Shown here piece by piece: positions 23,447 to 31,175 of a DNA stretch of 64,000 nucleotides (its first letter is position 1; every line of letters begins with the position of its first letter). Both the position numbers and the translations under genes were made by a program. Origin of the DNA: Shewanella basaltis. GTDB taxonomy: Bacteria; Pseudomonadota; Gammaproteobacteria; Enterobacterales; Shewanellaceae. The stretch covers positions 48,632 through 112,631 of the forward strand of contig NZ_JAKILA010000015.1 of the NCBI RefSeq assembly GCF_023283885.1. The letters are read 5' to 3'. The notes beneath the pieces were generated by a model, which did not search any database, was not told where the DNA came from, and worked only from the letters and a program-made list of their open reading frames with translations.

Positions 23447-23477
23447 AAAGCCTCGCACTCGCGGGGCTTTGTTTTTT
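23447..23477 (+). terminator. Rho-independent terminator after the Rhs-type cassette
   Basis: AAAGCCTCGC and GCGGGGCTTT pair over 10 bp (one G-T wobble) around a 4-nt loop, followed by GTTTTTT, 19 bp after the membrane protein stop. Confidence 0.85.
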
Positions 23478-23517
23478 CTTGCTCAGTGTGCTATCTGAGA
23501 GATTGAGTCATTTAGAG

Positions 23518-23973
23518 GTAAGCGTCTAGCCAAAGACACATACCTTTCACTATGCTGCTGATTTATGTTGTTCCCATATTTTATTGGGAGATACATAATG
23601 AAAACCTTTCGTAATCAACAGCAGTGGCAAGAGCTTATTCTTGCTCAGCAGCAGAACGGCTTAAATATCAGCGCTTATTGCCGCAAACATAGATTATCAA
23701 CATCAAGTTTTATGCTCACAAAAAGCGCTTGGCATTGACTGAGGGCGCTTTCGTCTGCGCCCAAATTTCACAGCATAAAGTCACTGAGCATCAAGTGACC
23801 CAACTCGAACTCGTGCAGCCACAAGCGGCTATCATGTTAGAGTTTGCTCATGCTAAATTGCATTTGCCTCACTCAGCCTCGCCATGTTTTCTTGCGCAAC
23901 TATTGCGAGAGCTTGCGCCATGAAGATGTTTATCGACCCGCCTGCTATTTATTTGCATCGTGATGCAAATAAT
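23518..23973 (+). mobile_element. IS66-family remnant, left end
   Basis: It starts with GTAAGCGTCT, the IS66-type terminal repeat, and carries a frameshifted tnpA and the first codons of tnpB. The large tnpC and the right end are gone. The remnant ends exactly at copy 2 of the 23-bp repeat. Confidence 0.75.
23598..23923 (+). pseudogene. tnpA: IS66 TnpA accessory protein, frameshifted
   Basis: It starts MKTFRNQQQWQELILAQQQN with a GGGAGATA ribosome binding site. Near 23711 the frame breaks (one T missing). Restoring it gives SSFYAHKKRLALTEGAF and a continuous protein of about 108 aa ending LLRELAP. This is the small helix-turn-helix TnpA of IS66-type elements. The stop overlaps the tnpB start, as usual in this family. 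Confidence 0.8.
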
Positions 23974-23976
23974 TAA
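23920..23976 (+). pseudogene. tnpB: IS66 TnpB, first 18 codons only
   Basis: MKMFIDPPAIYLHRDA is the standard start of IS66 TnpB. It is cut after residue 16 and runs into NN and a stop inside the 23-bp repeat, so the element was truncated by recombination or deletion at this point. Confidence 0.75.
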
Positions 23977-23996
23977 GATACCCAAGATTGTTGGCT
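23974..23996 (+). repeat. 23-bp direct repeat, copy 2
   Basis: Second copy of the sequence at 20107-20129, one mismatch. It forms the right border of the truncated IS66 element and lies 72 bp from a tyrosine recombinase stub, so it may be an attachment or crossover site. Confidence 0.85.
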
Positions 23997-24067
23997 AAAT
24001 ATTGTTCAAGAAATGGGTGGCTTAAGAAATGTTATAGAAAATTGAATGCTCAGTTTGTTATGGCAAA

Positions 24068-24309
24068 CTAAAATAACCCGCTACCACCTTCAGCAGAAGG
24101 GTGAGTCGCTTCATAAACTTCAGACAATTTCTTGCGCCTAACGTGAGTGTATAACTGAGTCGTGAGGGTACTGGCATGACCTAGTATTTCTTGGATGTGG
24201 CGAAGGTCAGCGCCATTGTCTAACATCGTTGTTGAGGTGTTGTGGCGGTATAAATGACACGCGCCACTACGATCAAACTCTGCTAACTTCACATACAACT
24301 CATCCACTA
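24068..24309 (-). pseudogene. Tyrosine recombinase, C-terminal fragment
   Basis: About 80 codons remain. They carry the catalytic box II HLYRHNTST (His and Arg), the GHAS motif and the nucleophile region TTQLYTHV with the active Tyr. The first catalytic Arg region and the whole N-terminal domain are missing; a stop codon lies just upstream in frame. It resembles phage-type or XerD-like integrases of mobile islands. It was probably the integrase of an element that once occupied this site. Confidence 0.8.
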
Positions 24310-24390
24310 ATTAAATGAATACCTTGTGTGGCATCAATGGTAAATATGCACTTTCTATGAAGCAGGATGCTTAGGGCTATTTCATTTGTT

Positions 24391-24431
24391 GGCTCGGTTT
24401 TTTACTCTTTTAGATTGTAAAAAACCGAGCC
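24391..24431. terminator. Bidirectional terminator at the right end of the island
   Basis: A perfect 15-bp stem (GGCTCGGTTTTTTAC / GTAAAAAACCGAGCC) with an 11-nt loop and A/T-rich arms, lying between the recombinase stub and the end of the next minus-strand gene. It likely belongs to the minus-strand operon from rlmI. Confidence 0.85.
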
Positions 24432-24457
24432 AATTAGGTTGCGCTGTTAAAACTGAA

Positions 24458-25516
24458 TTAACTCCATCGGTAATACTTTAATTTTTTTCGTATTTTTATT
24501 CTACGGATTAAATTTAAAGGTTTGGCTTTAAGGTGAGATGTTCCTGAAGCAACCAACTTATCAATAGCGTTTAATGTTCTGTCGCTCGACAGGCCATCTT
24601 GATAGGGATGAATAGCATTACAATGAGACGTTATGTTCTGTAAAAGTTCTTCGTTGCCTTGTAGTGCATTGTCTAGCATATTTTCTAGTTCGCTGGCTTG
24701 CTGAAAATTGATCATCCATTGTTCAGGCCGGCGATTATTAAATGCTACTACCACTTTTTCCTGTAATGCAAATTCTGCGAGTATTGACGAAGTATCTGAC
24801 AATAATACATCTGCTGCTTGCAGTAGCGGTATGACATCTCCCGTTTCAATAAACTGCAACTTGTCATTTGATAATCCTTTAAACATTGCAATTTCTTCAG
24901 CGGTTGCTTTAGGGTGCAGTTTAACAATCCATTGCCACTCCCTGCTTTGCGATAATTGCTTGATATAAGGATATAACTCATGGGTGCTGGTTAAGCTTGG
25001 TGAAAATGTTGGCGCATACAAAATAACGGGTTTTTCTGATTTAAATTGATGCGTGTCAGGATGTAATGAAAATAATGGATCAAGTTTTGACCAGCCAGTC
25101 TCAACTACCTCACAAGTGCCATCATTAATTGCATTGAATCCCTGGGTAATGTTTGGCCCTTGGGTGCAATACAAATCAAAAAAGCCTCGAATATTAAATT
25201 TGCCTTTTTTGCCAGAGTCGAAACCATGAAAAACTTGTACTTTTATCCCAGGGAAAAAGTCTGGGATAAAATTACCTGGTGCAAGTGTCGCGTGCGGATT
25301 AAATTGTTTTACTTGGTATACATCGAGTAGCCGCACATCCTCTGGCTTTAAAAATTTTTCAGCTTCACTGCCATGGGGAATAAACCACGCGACTTTACCG
25401 CCACGTTTATTTATCGCTATTTCTAGGGGCCTAAGTACGCTAAAAGAGTATGACAATGTCACATAAAATAAATAGCGCATTTGAATATCTGTCTTATTAT
25501 CTACTTGATTTAACAT
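24458..25516 (-). CDS. CDP-glycerol glycerophosphotransferase-like protein
   Basis: 352 aa. It has a GT-B-like fold of the TagB/TagF (glyphos_transf) type: an N-terminal half with AWFIPHGSEAEKFL and VFHGFDSGKKG, then YAPTFSPSLTSTHE, WIVKLHPK and VLLSDTSSILAEFALQ in the C-terminal half. Relatives transfer glycerol- or ribitol-phosphate to wall or surface polymers. In a Gram-negative host a role in modifying a surface glycan is an inference. Start with TAGGA 8 nt upstream; an internal ATG 12 codons in is possible. It is 37 bp downstream of rlmI on the same strand. Confidence 0.75.
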   Translation of the reverse strand: MLNQVDNKTDIQMRYLFYVTLSYSFSVLRPLEIAINKRGGKVAWFIPHGSEAEKFLKPEDVRLLDVYQVKQFNPHATLAPGNFIPDFFPGIKVQVFHGFDSGKKGKFNIRGFFDLYCTQGPNITQGFNAINDGTCEVVETGWSKLDPLFSLHPDTHQFKSEKPVILYAPTFSPSLTSTHELYPYIKQLSQSREWQWIVKLHPKATAEEIAMFKGLSNDKLQFIETGDVIPLLQAADVLLSDTSSILAEFALQEKVVVAFNNRRPEQWMINFQQASELENMLDNALQGNEELLQNITSHCNAIHPYQDGLSSDRTLNAIDKLVASGTSHLKAKPLNLIRRIKIRKKLKYYRWS

Positions 25517-25553
25517 TATTTAATCCTACATTAACCGTAACAACTACACCTTG

Positions 25554-26747
25554 TTACCAAACACGCGCAATTAAGCCTTTTAGGTAATATCCTTCAGGAA
25601 ATGCGCTGCTGATAGGGTGGTCGCTTGCTTGATGCATTCGCTCAATAAACTGGACATCTCGTTTGGCATCTAATGCGGCGTCAGCGACTACTTTTTGGAA
25701 CAGTTCTGATTGCATTAAGCCTGAACATGAGAAGGTGAGTAATATTCCGCCAGGGTTAAGTAACTGCATGGCAATCATATTGATGTCTTTGTAGCCACGA
25801 CAAGCACCGTCAAGTTGTGACTTATTTTCGGCAAATTTAGGTGGATCGAGTACGATAACATCGAAGGTTTTACCTTCATCTCGGTATTGGCGCAGTAGCT
25901 TAAATACGTCGGCTTCGTTGTAATGTACATGGTCATCATTAAGATGATTTATGGCCATATTGTCACGCGCCGTTTGTAGCGCTAAACCTGACACATCGAC
26001 GTTTTCAATACTGGCTGCGCCCGCTTTAGCGGCGTATAAACCAAACGTGCCAGTGTAACAAAAACAGTTGAGGACCGATTTACCTTTAACGAAACGAGCC
26101 GTCATTGCGCGGTTGTCACGTTGGTCTAAATAAAACCCGGTTTTATGGCCTTTAACCACATCGACCGCGATTTTTATGCCATTTTCTTCGATGATGACAG
26201 GCATAGGAGGCAATTGACCGTGCAGTAAACCGACAACAGGCGCTAAACCTTCTTTTTTACGAGAGTCAACGTCGGAGCGTTCGTACACGGCGCAATCTGG
26301 GTATTGCAGTACAAGTTGTTCCACAATGGTGTCACGCCACTTTTCGGCGCCAGTGCTGAGTAGTTGGCATACTAGTACATTTGCATAGCGGTCAATGGTG
26401 ATACCGGGTAACCCGTCTGACTCGGCGGCAACTAAACGGTATCCGGTAAGCCCTTGTTCAATAATCAGTTCATCGCGCCCGGCTTGGGCACGTTTAATGC
26501 GCCTTGCAAAAAAGTCGCTGTCAATTTCTTCTTGTTTATCGAAGGTCCATATTCTGACTTGAATTTGCGATTCGGGTGACCATGCACCGCGTCCTAACCA
26601 ACGTCCATCGTGAGCCACGACATCAACGGTATCACCAGCTTGAGGTTTACCACCATTGACATTATGTATGCCGTTGGAAAACACCCAAGGGTGACGACGA
26701 TCGAGTGAGCGTTCACGACCGGGTTTAAGTTTAATTCTGATAGCCAT
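25554..26747 (-). CDS. rlmI: 23S rRNA (cytosine1962-C5)-methyltransferase RlmI
   Basis: 397 aa, standard length. An N-terminal PUA domain ([22 protein letters not shown]) is followed by an EEHEE and Rossmann methyltransferase domain with the SAM motif [33 protein letters not shown] and the catalytic Cys region [10 protein letters not shown]. It methylates C1962 of 23S rRNA. Confidence 0.93.
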   Translation of the reverse strand: MAIRIKLKPGRERSLDRRHPWVFSNGIHNVNGGKPQAGDTVDVVAHDGRWLGRGAWSPESQIQVRIWTFDKQEEIDSDFFARRIKRAQAGRDELIIEQGLTGYRLVAAESDGLPGITIDRYANVLVCQLLSTGAEKWRDTIVEQLVLQYPDCAVYERSDVDSRKKEGLAPVVGLLHGQLPPMPVIIEENGIKIAVDVVKGHKTGFYLDQRDNRAMTARFVKGKSVLNCFCYTGTFGLYAAKAGAASIENVDVSGLALQTARDNMAINHLNDDHVHYNEADVFKLLRQYRDEGKTFDVIVLDPPKFAENKSQLDGACRGYKDINMIAMQLLNPGGILLTFSCSGLMQSELFQKVVADAALDAKRDVQFIERMHQASDHPISSAFPEGYYLKGLIARVW

Positions 26748-27035
26748 GGTGTTGCCTAATGTCGATAAAAAGTGAGTAACGTTTTCGCGATGCTTGTCAT
26801 CTTTGCCGTTGTGATAAGAGATGTCATAAGCCTTGAGCGATGTGTGCTGATCATAGCGTGTTTTGTCTGTAAAAACCTGACAAATAATTATATTAGCCTC
26901 AATTATTCGGTTTGTTGTTAGGGCGATTAAGGCAATTTATTTTTGACAGCGACTTGAGCATTTGAATTGCGGTTGAGTTGTTGCAGCAAGGTGTAAATTG
27001 TTTATTACGTGATCTGTGTCACCACGAAGCTTAAT

Positions 27036-27054
27036 GATAATAATTTGTATTAAC
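27036..27054. promoter_or_regulatory. Fur-box-like site upstream of the porin
   Basis: GATAATAATTTGTATTAAC matches the 19-bp Fur consensus GATAATGATAATCATTATC at 13 of 19 positions. It is 95 bp before the porin ATG. The remainder of the 400-bp gap 26748-27148 holds the rlmI and porin promoters and no other gene. Confidence 0.55.
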
Positions 27055-27148
27055 ACAGTTAATGTGTATAATTCGCGCGCCTTTACAATCTTTACACTTC
27101 TTTACATAAGTTTACGATATTATTCACATTGACCTATCAGGATAAAAA

Positions 27149-28324
27149 ATGAAAAAAACGTTAATTGCGGCAACTTTATTAAGCCTGTTTTCTAGCCAAT
27201 ACGCTACGGCATCTGACGACACAACCGAATTACGCCAAATCATTGAACAACAACAAAAAGTATTAAAAGATCTTGAGAAGCGTCTTGAGCAAACTGAAAA
27301 ACGCGTAGAGACAACTGCTGATGTTGTTGAATCAACAGCATCTAGTAAATCTGCCACTACCATTGGTGGTTACGGTGAATTGCACTACAACAACATCACC
27401 GACAACAAAACGGGTAAAGATAAAAAAGAATTCGATTTCCACCGTTTTGTATTATTTGTTGGCCATGAATTTAATAGCACAACCCGTTTTTTCTCTGAAC
27501 TAGAAGTTGAGCACTCAATTGCTGGTGAAGGTAAAAAAGGTGAAGTTGAGTTAGAGCAAGCCTATATCGAACATGACTTTAACGAGATGTATACGGGTAA
27601 GGCGGGTCTATTTTTAATGCCAGTGGGTATTATTAACGAAACTCACGAACCAGATACTTTTTATGGCGTAGAGCGTAACCCAGTTGAAAAAGACATTATT
27701 CCAGCAACATGGTGGGAAGGCGGTTTAACGCTAAATGTTAAAGCGGCTCCTGGTTTAGCCTTTGACACAGCAGTGACCTCTGGTTTGTATTTAGACCAAA
27801 GCTCGGGTTACAAAATCCGTAATGGTCGTCAAAAAGTATCTGAAGCCAAAGGTGAAGATTTAGCTTACACCGGCCGTGTTAAGTACACTGCCGTGCCTGG
27901 TTTAGAGCTTGCTGCTACTGTTCAATATCAATCTGACTTAACTCAAGGTGAAGCTGCGGTTGATACAGCCTCTGCAACCTTGTTAACGGCACATGCTATT
28001 TACAGCATTGAAGACTTTACCGTTAAAGCGTTATATGCACAGTGGGATATTGATGGTAAAGAAGCTGAAGCATTAGGTCGCGACAAGCAAAATGGTTTCT
28101 ACATTGAACCTTCTTACCGTATTAACGAGCAGTTTGGGGTATTTGCTCGTTACAACGAGTGGGATAACAATGCTGGTGACAATGCAGAAACAAAGAAAAA
28201 GCAAACTAACCTAGGTGTGAACTACTGGCTACACGAAAACGTAGTGTTTAAAGCTGACTTTGAAAGAATCACAGGCGCTGCTGATTCAGACGGCTTTAAC
28301 CTAGGTGTTGGTTACCAGTTCTAA
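27149..28324 (+). CDS. Outer-membrane porin with N-terminal coiled coil
   Basis: 391 aa. Signal peptide at residues 1-22 (ends YATASDD). Residues 24-65 form a coiled coil (heptads of Leu/Glu/Lys) like trimeric porins of the phosphate-selective OprO/OprP type. The rest is a beta-barrel with aromatic strand ends, finishing GVGYQF with the terminal Phe used by the BAM machinery. Substrate unknown. A Fur-box-like site upstream and the flavoprotein/PepSY genes downstream suggest a role in iron-limited cells. Confidence 0.85.
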   Translation: MKKTLIAATLLSLFSSQYATASDDTTELRQIIEQQQKVLKDLEKRLEQTEKRVETTADVVESTASSKSATTIGGYGELHYNNITDNKTGKDKKEFDFHRFVLFVGHEFNSTTRFFSELEVEHSIAGEGKKGEVELEQAYIEHDFNEMYTGKAGLFLMPVGIINETHEPDTFYGVERNPVEKDIIPATWWEGGLTLNVKAAPGLAFDTAVTSGLYLDQSSGYKIRNGRQKVSEAKGEDLAYTGRVKYTAVPGLELAATVQYQSDLTQGEAAVDTASATLLTAHAIYSIEDFTVKALYAQWDIDGKEAEALGRDKQNGFYIEPSYRINEQFGVFARYNEWDNNAGDNAETKKKQTNLGVNYWLHENVVFKADFERITGAADSDGFNLGVGYQF

Positions 28325-28445
28325 TACCGATAAAGGTTAACGACATTGATTCGTTAAATGTCGATTATCGTTAAAATGGGTGTCAGCAGTATAGTATATT
28401 GTCGGCACCCTTATTTTTATGATTGTTTACGGATGGTATGTACCA

Positions 28446-28970
28446 ATGTTTCGTTCAGCGTTAGTGTTTTTTATATTGTTATGTCTAGGGTGTTTGTCAA
28501 CGCATCGCGCGCTGGCAGCGACTCAGTATCAGTCAAATGATGCGTTTATCAGTCAGGCATTTAACGGCAATAGCGGTGAAGCTAAGGTATTATGGTTAGA
28601 TGATAATTTAAAACACGCGGTAGAGGCTATTTTGGCGCATCGCTTTAATAAAATGCGTGTGCGATACTGGCAACATAACAATGAAACTGTGTGGATTATG
28701 GATGAGATAGGTAAAGAGTCGCCGATCACCGTAGGTATCCATGTAAAAAATCAGCAAATTGCGCAAACTAAAGTGTTGGTATATCGAGAAAGCCGTGGTG
28801 ATGAAGTTCGTCATGATTTTTTCACCGATCAATTTAAAGCCGCTAAGTTAACTGAACAACATCAGCTTGATAAACACATTGACGGTATTACTGGTGCGAC
28901 GTTGTCGGTCCGAGCGCTAACCAAACTTTCGCGTATTGCACTGTTGCTTGATGCCCATATCAATCAATAA
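28446..28970 (+). CDS. Periplasmic FMN-binding (flavinylated) domain protein
   Basis: 174 aa from ATG 28446 (the frame is open from 28419). Signal peptide FRSALVFFILLCLGCLSTHRALAA. The C-terminal FMN_bind domain has the ApbE flavinylation motif DGITGATLSV, where the Thr before Leu-Ser is the expected covalent FMN site. Such proteins pass electrons across or on the periplasmic side. The next gene is a PepSY membrane protein, so the pair may form a flavin-based electron-transfer or ferric-reductase module. ApbE itself is not in the window. Confidence 0.82.
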   Translation: MFRSALVFFILLCLGCLSTHRALAATQYQSNDAFISQAFNGNSGEAKVLWLDDNLKHAVEAILAHRFNKMRVRYWQHNNETVWIMDEIGKESPITVGIHVKNQQIAQTKVLVYRESRGDEVRHDFFTDQFKAAKLTEQHQLDKHIDGITGATLSVRALTKLSRIALLLDAHINQ

Positions 28971-28990
28971 ACCATGTTAAGCAGGTTAGT

Positions 28991-29749
28991 GTGACAAAAC
29001 CCTCTAGAAACAGTCTACGAATTCAATTTTTACGCATACTCCGGCCTTGGCATCGTCGCTTGGGCTTGGCGAGTGCGTTATTTATTTTAGTGTTAACCTT
29101 AACGGGTGTGGCCATTAATCACAGCGACGATTTTGGGTTAGATAAAACCGGTGTAACCCAGGCATGGTTGTTGGATTATTACGGCATTGCAGCACCTAAG
29201 CATGTCGCTCAGTTTGGTGTTTCCCCTTCTGCTTTATACATTACCGATAACCTGTTGTGGCAAAACCAACAAATGATGTTAGAAGCTGCCGACACTCTGA
29301 TAAGCGCGGCTCGCACCAGTAATATGATCATCGCGATAGACCCGCAGCAATTATATTTGTTTGATAAGCAAGGCCAGTTACAAGAAACACAAAATAGCAG
29401 TACAGGGCTGCCGTCTGATTTGCTTGGGCTTGCGGTTGTGGATGATCGAGTTTGGCTTAATACAAAAAACGGTGTGTACCAAGCCGATGAGCAGTTGATT
29501 GACTGGCAACATGCCACATTACCTGTTGGGTTTCATTCTTGGGTGAGTGCAAGTCGTGAGACTGATGGGGCGATAATTAATTTGGCCCGCAGTGCCAATT
29601 TGAGCTGGCAACGGGTGATGCTTGATTTACACAGCGGGCGCTTGTTTGGTCATTTAACAATATGGCTCTGGGACTTGTTTGCCCTAGCATTGTTAATGGT
29701 TTCATTAAGCGGATTTTGGATTTGGTTAAAACAAAAACCGCCAAGATAA
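28991..29749 (+). CDS. PepSY-associated membrane protein
   Basis: 252 aa with a GTG start. N-terminal membrane helix (RRLGLASALFILVLTLTGVAINH) with the His-flanked pattern of PepSY_TM proteins, a periplasmic domain of about 170 residues, and a C-terminal helix (LFALALLMVSLSGFWIWL). Members of this family are linked to iron-siderophore reduction. It follows the flavinylated protein by 20 bp. The C-terminal helix has a degenerate DNA copy at 36864-36922. Confidence 0.8.
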   Translation: MTKPSRNSLRIQFLRILRPWHRRLGLASALFILVLTLTGVAINHSDDFGLDKTGVTQAWLLDYYGIAAPKHVAQFGVSPSALYITDNLLWQNQQMMLEAADTLISAARTSNMIIAIDPQQLYLFDKQGQLQETQNSSTGLPSDLLGLAVVDDRVWLNTKNGVYQADEQLIDWQHATLPVGFHSWVSASRETDGAIINLARSANLSWQRVMLDLHSGRLFGHLTIWLWDLFALALLMVSLSGFWIWLKQKPPR

Positions 29750-29809
29750 ATTAACACGATTAACCGGTAAGCCAATACCTGCTCTCACCGGGTGTTAAAA
29801 AGTGAGTTT

Positions 29810-29842
29810 GTAAGCGTTATTCGTTTAGACGATAACGCTTAC
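29810..29842. terminator. Inverted repeat between convergent genes
   Basis: GTAAGCGTTAT and ATAACGCTTAC, a perfect 11-bp stem with an 11-nt loop, between the PepSY gene (+) and the peptidase-like gene (-). There is no clear T-tract, so it may work as a weak bidirectional terminator. Confidence 0.5.
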
Positions 29843-29861
29843 AGCAATACACATCTTTTCG

Positions 29862-31013
29862 TTATAGCGCGCTTAATGAGTGTGCCAACATAGAGCGTAT
29901 TTGCTCAACAATTTGTTTTTCGATTTCGGGCTCGTACTGCTGTATACGTGGGGTATGAATATGCCCTGTAGGAATGGTTGAGTTAAGTTGATTTCGTAAA
30001 CGAATACTGCGGTAAGATATTTCATTGGACAAGTATCCCCCACCTGAGCCATTAACGGCTATTTCTTTGTCTAATTCAGCAAGTGAGTTTGGTTTATGTG
30101 TTTGCTTGTTAAGGCTGGTCACTTGATGATTGTCGATGACGTTATAAGGGCCTTTTGCTTGCTGCATTTGCTTAACTGGTAGGCTAAATTCAACAAACTC
30201 ATCACCGGGCAACGGCCTATCGTTAAGTTTTGAAATAATAGGCTTTGTTTCGGTGCCACCAGCAATCACGTTGAGATTGTCTGGTGCGGTAACACTACGT
30301 CTTTTTCCTGGAAAACGTTCTAAATCGAAGTGCTCTCGACCCATACTCACAGTCACAATCATGTCGACATTATTAAGAGCGTAATATGGCGCTAGGATTG
30401 ATTCGATTAATCCTTGATCAAAATCGGCATATCTAACGGGCACTATCACGGTATTTATTTCTGCTGTTATGCCATTGAGTTCAATAATTTGTCCGTCAAG
30501 TGCGATAGCAGCAATGCCTGATGGGTTGCTTTGGTTGATGTTTTTATCAAGTAAAAAGGGGTCAAAACCCGTAAGGAGAATTTTTTTATGGGTCTCTTGC
30601 GTGTACAGCAGATCGTGTTGGCCTCTTGAACCTTGCTCTAACATCTCCAGCAGTGCTTGGCGTTGGCCGGAGGTTATTTCAAATACAGGTTGTGCGCTTC
30701 TAATCACTTTGCTTGATGCAAGCCGAGTCCAATAAAGCGGTCTGTCATCCAATTTTGGGGCATTGCGCAGTTGCTTTTTGGCCCGTTGCCAAAGTTGATG
30801 TGAATACTCTGTCACTAGCGCTGATGCGGCATCAAAAGAGGCGGCTTTTTGTAAGGCCAACTGAAATGCTTTGGTCTCGTTGCTAAACACATTGGTCACG
30901 GCTGGGTGCGCGGCTTGCATTTTTTCAATGCGTAATTCTTCAACGGTAAGATCGGCTGCTAGAGTGCTAGTGCTTAAACTGATTAGGCTTAAAAAGAATA
31001 ATTTTTTTAACAT
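29862..31013 (-). CDS. Secreted pyroglutamyl-peptidase-like protein (C15 fold), catalytic Cys replaced by Ser
   Basis: 383 aa from ATG 31013, chosen because a signal peptide (MLKKLFFLSLISLSTSTLAA) starts there; the frame is open 45 nt further. Residues about 143-360 match peptidase family C15: ILLTGFDPF, NPSGIAAIAL, E232 in DLERF, and H353 in GHIHTP. In the family the nucleophile Cys sits in a G-x-Y-x-C-N motif; here it reads GGGYLSNEISYR, so the nucleophile would be Ser329. The normal enzyme removes N-terminal pyroglutamate from peptides and is cytoplasmic; this one should be periplasmic. It is divergent from a 5-oxoprolinase gene, which supports a pyroglutamate role. It may instead be a non-catalytic binder. 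Confidence 0.75.
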   Translation of the reverse strand: MLKKLFFLSLISLSTSTLAADLTVEELRIEKMQAAHPAVTNVFSNETKAFQLALQKAASFDAASALVTEYSHQLWQRAKKQLRNAPKLDDRPLYWTRLASSKVIRSAQPVFEITSGQRQALLEMLEQGSRGQHDLLYTQETHKKILLTGFDPFLLDKNINQSNPSGIAAIALDGQIIELNGITAEINTVIVPVRYADFDQGLIESILAPYYALNNVDMIVTVSMGREHFDLERFPGKRRSVTAPDNLNVIAGGTETKPIISKLNDRPLPGDEFVEFSLPVKQMQQAKGPYNVIDNHQVTSLNKQTHKPNSLAELDKEIAVNGSGGGYLSNEISYRSIRLRNQLNSTIPTGHIHTPRIQQYEPEIEKQIVEQIRSMLAHSLSAL

Positions 31014-31175
31014 TTTTAGTTCTTTCAAGTTTGAGGTAGGTGCTTGAATTTCACACAACTGGTATTACATGTCAATATGATAACAACATAACGTTGATGA
31101 TTTGTCATTGTAGTGTTATTTTTTAGTCAGTTCTGTTTATAAGTCGTTATGGATGTCATGCCATTTGGGAGTGTT

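Noticed and set aside
24300..24460. Second Tn7-like end at the right border of the island
   Set aside because: No inverted TnsB-like repeat with terminal ACA was found there, so a complete Tn7-like element is not supported.
28378..28417. Terminator between porin and FMN-binding gene
   Set aside because: Only GGGTG/CACCC pairs well over a long loop; too weak to list, and read-through is expected if the genes form an operon.
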